DNA of 64,000 nucleotides, from positions 930,001 through 994,000 of the forward strand of contig CAWFPS010000002.1 of NCBI GenBank assembly GCA_963817905.1, in the 5' to 3' direction. Each line of letters starts with the position of its first letter. Positions within the stretch are counted from its first letter, which is position 1. Under the pieces are notes generated by a model, which saw nothing but the letters and a program-made list of their open reading frames with translations, searched no databases and had not been told where the DNA came from. The position numbers and the translations under genes are program-made. Origin of the DNA: VRUE01 sp963817905 (GTDB lineage: Bacteria > Actinomycetota > Thermoleophilia > Solirubrobacterales > 70-9). Shown here one piece after another: positions 58,837 through 64,000 of the stretch.

Positions 58837-60342
58837 GTGGCACAGCGGCACATGGACAGGTTGACGTCGTTCGACACGTCGTTCCTGGCCAACGAGAGGT
58901 CCAATGGGCACATGGCGATCGGCGCCGTGCTCGTCTGCGAGGGCGAGCCGCCCAGCCGCGAGGACTTCGCCGCCCACATCCGCAGCCGGGTCCACCACCT
59001 GCCCCGCCTGCGCCAGCGACTCGCCTTTCCGCCACTCGGGCTGGGCACGCCGTTCTGGGTCGATGACCCCGATTTCCAGCTCGCCAACCACCTGAGTCGT
59101 GTGCAGCTGCCCGCGCCCGGCGACGAGGCGGCGTTCCACGACCTCGTCGGCGAGGTGCTCTCACCCCCGCTCGAGCGCTCGCGGCCGCTCTGGCAGCTGG
59201 TCCTCGTCGAGGGCCTCGAGGGCGGTCGCTTCGCGATCGTCTACAAGACTCACCACGCGCTCGCCGACGGCTTCTCCGCGGTGGACATCGGCAAGCTGCT
59301 CTTCGACCCCGAGGCGAACCCGGTCCCCTCGCGCGACGAAGCGCCCTGGGAGCCTCAGCAGCCGCCCTCTCACACCGCCCTGCTCGCCCGCGCCTTCAGC
59401 GGCGCCTGGGCGACGATGCGGCGACTGGTGCACTGGCTCGGAGGGGCGGCGCGCCAGCCCAGGCGGGCGCGCAAACGCGCCTTCGATGGCGTCACCGGCC
59501 TCTGGGAGGTGACAGCGGCTTGGTTCAAGCCGGCGCCCAAGGTGCCGCTCAACGTCGAGATCGGCCCGCGGCGCAGCTTCGCCTGGGCCGAGTTCCCGCT
59601 CGCCGACGTGAAGCGGGTCAAGAACGCGCTCGGCGTCACGGTCAACGACGTGATCCTGGCGGCCACCGCCGGCGCCCTGCGGCGCTGGCTGGACGACCGC
59701 GAGGTCGATACCGAGGGGATGGAACTGAAGGCGCTGGTGCCGGTCTCGGTCCGCACGATCGACGAGGAGGGCGAGCTGGGCAACCGGTTGACGGCGATGC
59801 GCGGGCCGCTGCCGGTGGGCATCGCCGACCCGGTCGAGCGAGTGCAGGCGGTGCACCGCGGCATGGACGAGCTCAAGTCCTCCAAGCAGCCGCTCGGGGC
59901 GGAGGCGATCTGGGGGCTGAACGACTGGTTCCGGGATTTCGCCCCGCCGGTGCTGCTGCGGCCGACGGCGGCGATCAACTTCTCCACCCGCCTCTTCAAC
60001 CTCTTGGTCACGAACTTCCCGGGCCCGCAAATCCCCTTCTACGTGCTCGGGCGCGAGGTCACGGGAGTCTTCCCGGTCGGCTTCCTCGCCCGCCGCCACG
60101 CGCTGGCCGTGGCGATCGTCAGCTACAACGGCAAAGTCGGCTTCGGCATCCTCGCCGACCGTGCCGCGATGCCCGACCTGGAACTGCTCCCCGAGTACCT
60201 CGGCGAGGCGGTGGAGGAGCTCAGCGCCGCCGCCCGGATAGCCTCCGGCGACAAGGAGGACGGCAACGAAGATGGCGACCAGCTGGCAGGAGATACTCGA
60301 CCTCGGTTCGCGCGTGAGCGCGAAGAGCTCCACGGGGCCTGA
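58837..60342 (+). CDS. Wax ester synthase / diacylglycerol acyltransferase (WS/DGAT)
   Basis: Acyl-CoA-dependent O-acyltransferase of the actinobacterial storage-lipid type, 501 residues. Catalytic motif HHALADG at residues ~139-145 (HHxxxDG), plus the typical MDRLTSFDTSFLANE opening, the VNDVILAATAGALRRWL block and NFPGPQIPFYVLGREVTGVF. GGAGGG six bases before GTG 58837. The gene is not normally part of the smc-ftsY block, and its last 71 bp overlap ftsY in another frame. The polar C-terminal ~30 residues may be an extension created by that overlap. Confidence 0.92.
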   Translation: MAQRHMDRLTSFDTSFLANERSNGHMAIGAVLVCEGEPPSREDFAAHIRSRVHHLPRLRQRLAFPPLGLGTPFWVDDPDFQLANHLSRVQLPAPGDEAAFHDLVGEVLSPPLERSRPLWQLVLVEGLEGGRFAIVYKTHHALADGFSAVDIGKLLFDPEANPVPSRDEAPWEPQQPPSHTALLARAFSGAWATMRRLVHWLGGAARQPRRARKRAFDGVTGLWEVTAAWFKPAPKVPLNVEIGPRRSFAWAEFPLADVKRVKNALGVTVNDVILAATAGALRRWLDDREVDTEGMELKALVPVSVRTIDEEGELGNRLTAMRGPLPVGIADPVERVQAVHRGMDELKSSKQPLGAEAIWGLNDWFRDFAPPVLLRPTAAINFSTRLFNLLVTNFPGPQIPFYVLGREVTGVFPVGFLARRHALAVAIVSYNGKVGFGILADRAAMPDLELLPEYLGEAVEELSAAARIASGDKEDGNEDGDQLAGDTRPRFAREREELHGA

Positions 60343-61285
60343 GCCGGAGGAGCGGCGCCGCGGCGTATTCGGCCGCCTGCGCGAGAGCCTTTCCAAGAGC
60401 CGCAAGGCGCTCGCCGAGGAGCTCTCGGCCAGCTTCTTCGACCGCATCGACGAGGAGACCTGGGAGCGCCTGGAGGAGGCACTGATCCTGGCCGACGCCG
60501 GCGCCCCGACGACGGCCAAGGTGGTCGAGCGGCTCGAGCACGAGGTCGAGGCCGGCACGGTCCCCGCCGACGGGGAGGCGGTGCAGGAGCGGTTGATCGA
60601 GATCCTCGCTGAGGTTGCCGGCACCGCTCGCGGCCCGATCGACCTCAGTGGCGAGCCCGCGGTGCTGCTGATGGTCGGCGTCAACGGCACCGGCAAGACG
60701 ACGACGATCGGCAAGATCGCCTGGCACCTCTCCAGGGAGTTCGGCCTCAAGGTGATTCTGGCGGCGGGAGACACCTATCGCGCCGCTGCGGCGGAGCAAC
60801 TCGCCGAGTGGGCGGATCGGGCCGGCGCCGAACTGGTCCGCTCCGAGGAGGGTGCCGATCCCGGCGCCGTCGCCTACGACGCGGTGGAGGCCGCCGGCGC
60901 CCGCGGCGCCGATGTCGTCATCGTCGATACCGCCGGCCGCCTGCACACGCAGAGCAACCTGATGGACGAGCTGGTCAAGGTGCGGCGGGTGATCGCCAAG
61001 CAACTGCCCGGCGCCCCGCACGAGACTTTGCTCTCGATCGACGCGACGACGGGGCAGAACGGGCTGCGCCAGGCCCAGCTCTTCGCCGAGGCGGTCGAGG
61101 TCGACGGCGTCGTCCTGACCAAGCTCGACGGCACTGCCAAGGGTGGCATCGTCCTCGCCATCGCCGACGAGCTGGGAATCCCGGTGAAGCTGATCGGCAC
61201 CGGCGAGACGCTCGAGGATCTGCGGCCGTTCGACCCCACAGACTTCGCTAACGCGCTACTGGGTTCAGAGGGACTATCCCGGTAG
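60272..61285 (+). CDS. ftsY: Signal recognition particle receptor FtsY
   Basis: SRP GTPase receptor at the membrane. 337 residues. N domain ~30-110 (SLSKSRKALAEELSASFFDR). The G domain has GVNGTGKTTTIGKIAWHLS, AAGDTYRAAAAEQLAEWADR, VDTAGRLHTQ and VLTKLDGTAKGGIVLAIAD. The acidic A domain is almost missing. AAGGAGG 12 bases before ATG 60272 supports it; GTG 60314 is an alternative with less overlap. The final GLSR-stop is encoded by an arm of a family B repeat, as the Ku end is. Confidence 0.93.
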   Translation: MATSWQEILDLGSRVSAKSSTGPEPEERRRGVFGRLRESLSKSRKALAEELSASFFDRIDEETWERLEEALILADAGAPTTAKVVERLEHEVEAGTVPADGEAVQERLIEILAEVAGTARGPIDLSGEPAVLLMVGVNGTGKTTTIGKIAWHLSREFGLKVILAAGDTYRAAAAEQLAEWADRAGAELVRSEEGADPGAVAYDAVEAAGARGADVVIVDTAGRLHTQSNLMDELVKVRRVIAKQLPGAPHETLLSIDATTGQNGLRQAQLFAEAVEVDGVVLTKLDGTAKGGIVLAIADELGIPVKLIGTGETLEDLRPFDPTDFANALLGSEGLSR

Positions 61286-61382
61286 GGGTTCCGCTTAACT
61301 TTTTTGGTCGTCGGCGGGAGCCTGTCGAGAACGGGTCTGGCAAAAAAGTACAAGACGCTCCATCCCTACCGGGATAGTCCCT
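61269..61382. repeat. Family B inverted repeat, copy 2 (ftsY-ffh)
   Basis: Perfect 19-bp arms (61269-61287, 61364-61382), in reverse orientation to copy 1. They differ from copy 1 at two positions, compensated in both arms. The interior conserves TTAACTTTTTT and AAAAAAGTACAAG. The left arm holds the ftsY stop; the right arm ends at the ffh -10. Confidence 0.88.
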
Positions 61383-61387
61383 AGTCT
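61382..61387 (+). promoter_or_regulatory. -10 element of ffh (leaderless)
   Basis: TAGTCT ends 7 bases before GTG 61395. Its first T is the last base of the family B arm. Confidence 0.5.
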
Positions 61388-61394
61388 CCGCAGG

Positions 61395-62762
<1,368 letters not shown>

Positions 62763-62824
62763 CCGAAACCAGGCCGCATGTCCTCGACTTCGCGTCCGGC
62801 ATGCGTAGATATGGCCCCAGCCTG

Positions 62825-62830
62825 TACTCT
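62825..62830 (+). promoter_or_regulatory. -10 element of rpsP (leaderless)
   Basis: TACTCT ends 9 bases before ATG 62840. Confidence 0.45.
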
Positions 62831-62839
62831 CCTCGATTC

Positions 62840-63094
62840 ATGGCCGTTCGAATCAGACTGAGGCGCGTCGGGTCCAAGAAGAACCCGATCTGGCGGATCG
62901 TCGTCGCCGACAAGCGCTCGCCGCGCGACGGGCGCACGATCGAGACGATCGGCCAGTACAACCCGCAGACGGAGCCCTCGACGATCGAGGTCGACGAGGC
63001 GCGTGCCCGACACTGGATCGAGCACGGTGCCCAGCCCTCGGAGACCGTCGCCACGCTGCTGCGCACCAAGGGCATTCCCGCCTCGGGCAGCTAG
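62840..63094 (+). CDS. rpsP: 30S ribosomal protein bS16
   Basis: 84 residues. MAVRIRLRRVGSKKNPIWRI, VADKRSPRDGRTIETIGQYN and DEARARHWIEHGAQPSETV are diagnostic. ATG 62840 is preferred over ATG 62801 because of conservation and the -10 nine bases upstream. Two bases separate its stop from khpA. Confidence 0.96.
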   Translation: MAVRIRLRRVGSKKNPIWRIVVADKRSPRDGRTIETIGQYNPQTEPSTIEVDEARARHWIEHGAQPSETVATLLRTKGIPASGS

Positions 63095-63096
63095 CG

Positions 63097-63327
63097 GTGA
63101 CCGAGCTCCTGGAGTTCCTCGTCCGCTCGCTGGTCGAGGACCCGAATGCGGTCGTGGTCGAGGAGCTCGAAGAGGAAGGCGACCTCGTCTATGAGATCAG
63201 CGTCGCCGAGGATGACCTCGGGCGCGTGATCGGCAAGGGCGGGCGGGTCGCCAACGCGATTCGGACGATCGCCAAGGCTGCTGCGGTTCGACTCGATCGC
63301 CGGGTCATCGTCGACATTCTTGACTGA
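63097..63327 (+). CDS. khpA: KH-domain RNA-binding protein KhpA (YlqC)
   Basis: 76 residues with a single KH domain; the GxxG loop is in LGRVIGKGGRVANAIRTIAK. Small RNA-binding protein that pairs with KhpB in other bacteria. Start GTG 63097. In most genomes rimM lies between this gene and trmD; here a family G repeat takes that place. Confidence 0.93.
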   Translation: MTELLEFLVRSLVEDPNAVVVEELEEEGDLVYEISVAEDDLGRVIGKGGRVANAIRTIAKAAAVRLDRRVIVDILD

Positions 63328-63335
63328 CGCGTTTG

Positions 63336-63433
63336 GCGCGCGGGTCCTGTCGCGGCGGCCCTCCCCCATGTGCTCGGACGCGCTGCGCGCGCCCTCCGCT
63401 ACGGGGGACCCCCGCCACCGCGCCACCCGTGCG
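63336..63433. repeat. Family G structured repeat, copy 4 (khpA-trmD)
   Basis: Outer arms CGCGCGGGT/ACCCGTGCG with one G-T wobble, the CCTGT/CC asymmetric loop, and constant CCTCCCCCATGTGCTCGGAC. The tip is a GC hairpin differing from copy 1. Confidence 0.8.
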
Positions 63434-63488
63434 AGAAGCCGTTTAGGCAAGAGCTTCCAGGGGCCGGGCACCGCCGCCGAACGATCGC

Positions 63489-63494
63489 GAGAAT
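63489..63494 (+). promoter_or_regulatory. -10 element of trmD (leaderless)
   Basis: GAGAAT ends 6 bases before ATG 63501. Confidence 0.35.
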
Positions 63495-63500
63495 GACGGC

Positions 63501-64000
63501 ATGAAGCTCGACATCTTCACTCTCTTTCCCGAGGCGTTTGACTGGTTTCAGTCGCAGCGGTCGGTGCAGAACGCGATCCGGGAGGGGAACGAGCTGCGGT
63601 TGTTCGACTATCGCGAGACGACTCCGTTGAAGGCCGGGCAGGTCGACGATGCGCCGTATGGGGGAGGGGCGGGGATGGTGTTGCGGGTCGATGTGGTCGA
63701 CGCGGCATTGCAGGCCGCCTATCCGCACGGCGAAAAGCCGCGCACGGTGCTGCTCTCGCCGACCGGGCGGTTGCTCGATGACGGGCTCGCCGACGAGCTG
63801 ACGGCCGAGCCGCACCTGGCGCTGCTCTGCGGGCGCTACGAGGGATTCGATGACCGCGTTCACGAGTACCTCGCCGACGACGAGGTCTCGATCGGGCGCT
63901 ACGTGCTGGCTGGCGGCGAGCTGCCGGCGATGGTGCTCGCCGACGTGGTGATGCGCAAGCTGCCGGGCGCCCTCGGCCACGCACAGAGCGCGGTGGAGGA
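63501..64000 (+). CDS. trmD: tRNA (guanine37-N1)-methyltransferase, 3' truncated by the window
   Basis: SPOUT methyltransferase that makes m1G37. The first ~166 residues are present: MKLDIFTLFPEAFDWFQSQR, DDAPYGGGAGMVLRVDVVDA, LLSPTGRLLDD, the knot motif LLCGRYEGFDDRVHEY and SIGRYVLAGGELPAMVLADV. The rest lies beyond the right edge. ATG 63501 has GAGAAT six bases upstream. The first 200 bases are G/T-rich, next to the family G repeat. Confidence 0.95.
   Translation, partial: MKLDIFTLFPEAFDWFQSQRSVQNAIREGNELRLFDYRETTPLKAGQVDDAPYGGGAGMVLRVDVVDAALQAAYPHGEKPRTVLLSPTGRLLDDGLADELTAEPHLALLCGRYEGFDDRVHEYLADDEVSIGRYVLAGGELPAMVLADVVMRKLPGALGHAQSAVE

Overview
The window is 64 kb of very GC-rich chromosomal DNA carrying about 63 genes packed head to tail. 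The mix points to a deep-branching actinobacterium, and Thermoleophilia/Solirubrobacterales is my best guess. Supporting signs are a SepIVA-like gene next to coaD and yceD-rpmF, a Ku/LigD-polymerase pair, WS/DGAT and MMPL proteins, a split glycine decarboxylase P-protein, and many leaderless-looking promoters (NANNNT 6-12 bases before the start codon). The assignment is inference; no rRNA or tRNA gene was seen.

Layout. 1-3.5 kb: end of the division/cell-wall cluster (murC, murB, short ftsQ-like gene, ftsZ). 3.7-8.1 kb: glycine cleavage operon gcvT-gcvH-gcvPA-gcvPB. 8.2-11 kb (minus strand): secreted protein, LigD polymerase domain, Ku. 11.2-14.3 kb: FetAB-like ABC exporter and a DHA2 drug exporter. 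14.4-17.7 kb: trpS, scpA-scpB (SMC partners), rluB. 17.8-25.7 kb: aromatic amino-acid genes aroH, hisC, aroF, tyrA, aroA, followed by cmk, interrupted by an unrecognised membrane/TPR gene. 25.7-35.4 kb: der, metK, a PH-domain membrane protein (minus), priA-def-fmt-rsmB, zinc ribbon, rpe. 35.4-39.6 kb (minus): cation/proton antiporter, flippase and glycosyltransferase. 39.9-43.6 kb: riboflavin operon ribD-ribE-ribBA-ribH. 43.6-47 kb: VapBC-type toxin-antitoxin, rpmB, MMPL transporter. 47-64 kb: the widely conserved fakA-recG-rsmD-coaD-sepIVA-yceD-rpmF-plsX-acpP-rnc-smc-ftsY-ffh-rpsP-khpA-trmD block, with a WS/DGAT gene inserted between smc and ftsY and no rimM before trmD.

The most unusual content is a dense set of about 26 long inverted repeats, roughly one per 2.5 kb. 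They fall into families in which a constant core or loop is closed by perfect or near-perfect arms of 9-28 bp. Arms differ between copies or subfamilies yet stay self-complementary. Family A (five copies, constant core of about 100 nt) sits after stop codons. Family C (six copies, each 51 nt) sits at operon junctions, where it supplies Shine-Dalgarno sequences, and is inserted in frame inside rsmB and ribD. Family G (four copies, constant asymmetric internal loop) is also inside ribD and recG. Family B supplies the last codons and stop of both ku and ftsY. Base composition often switches at these elements from A/C-rich on the left to G/T-rich on the right, whatever the direction of transcription. 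I know of no named element matching this, and it is the main candidate for an undescribed system.

Other oddities are an SMC of only about 819 residues with no recognisable hinge, a frameshift in plsX, a shortened MurC central domain, a 71-bp WS/DGAT-ftsY overlap, and a less biased, unrecognised gene between hisC and aroF.
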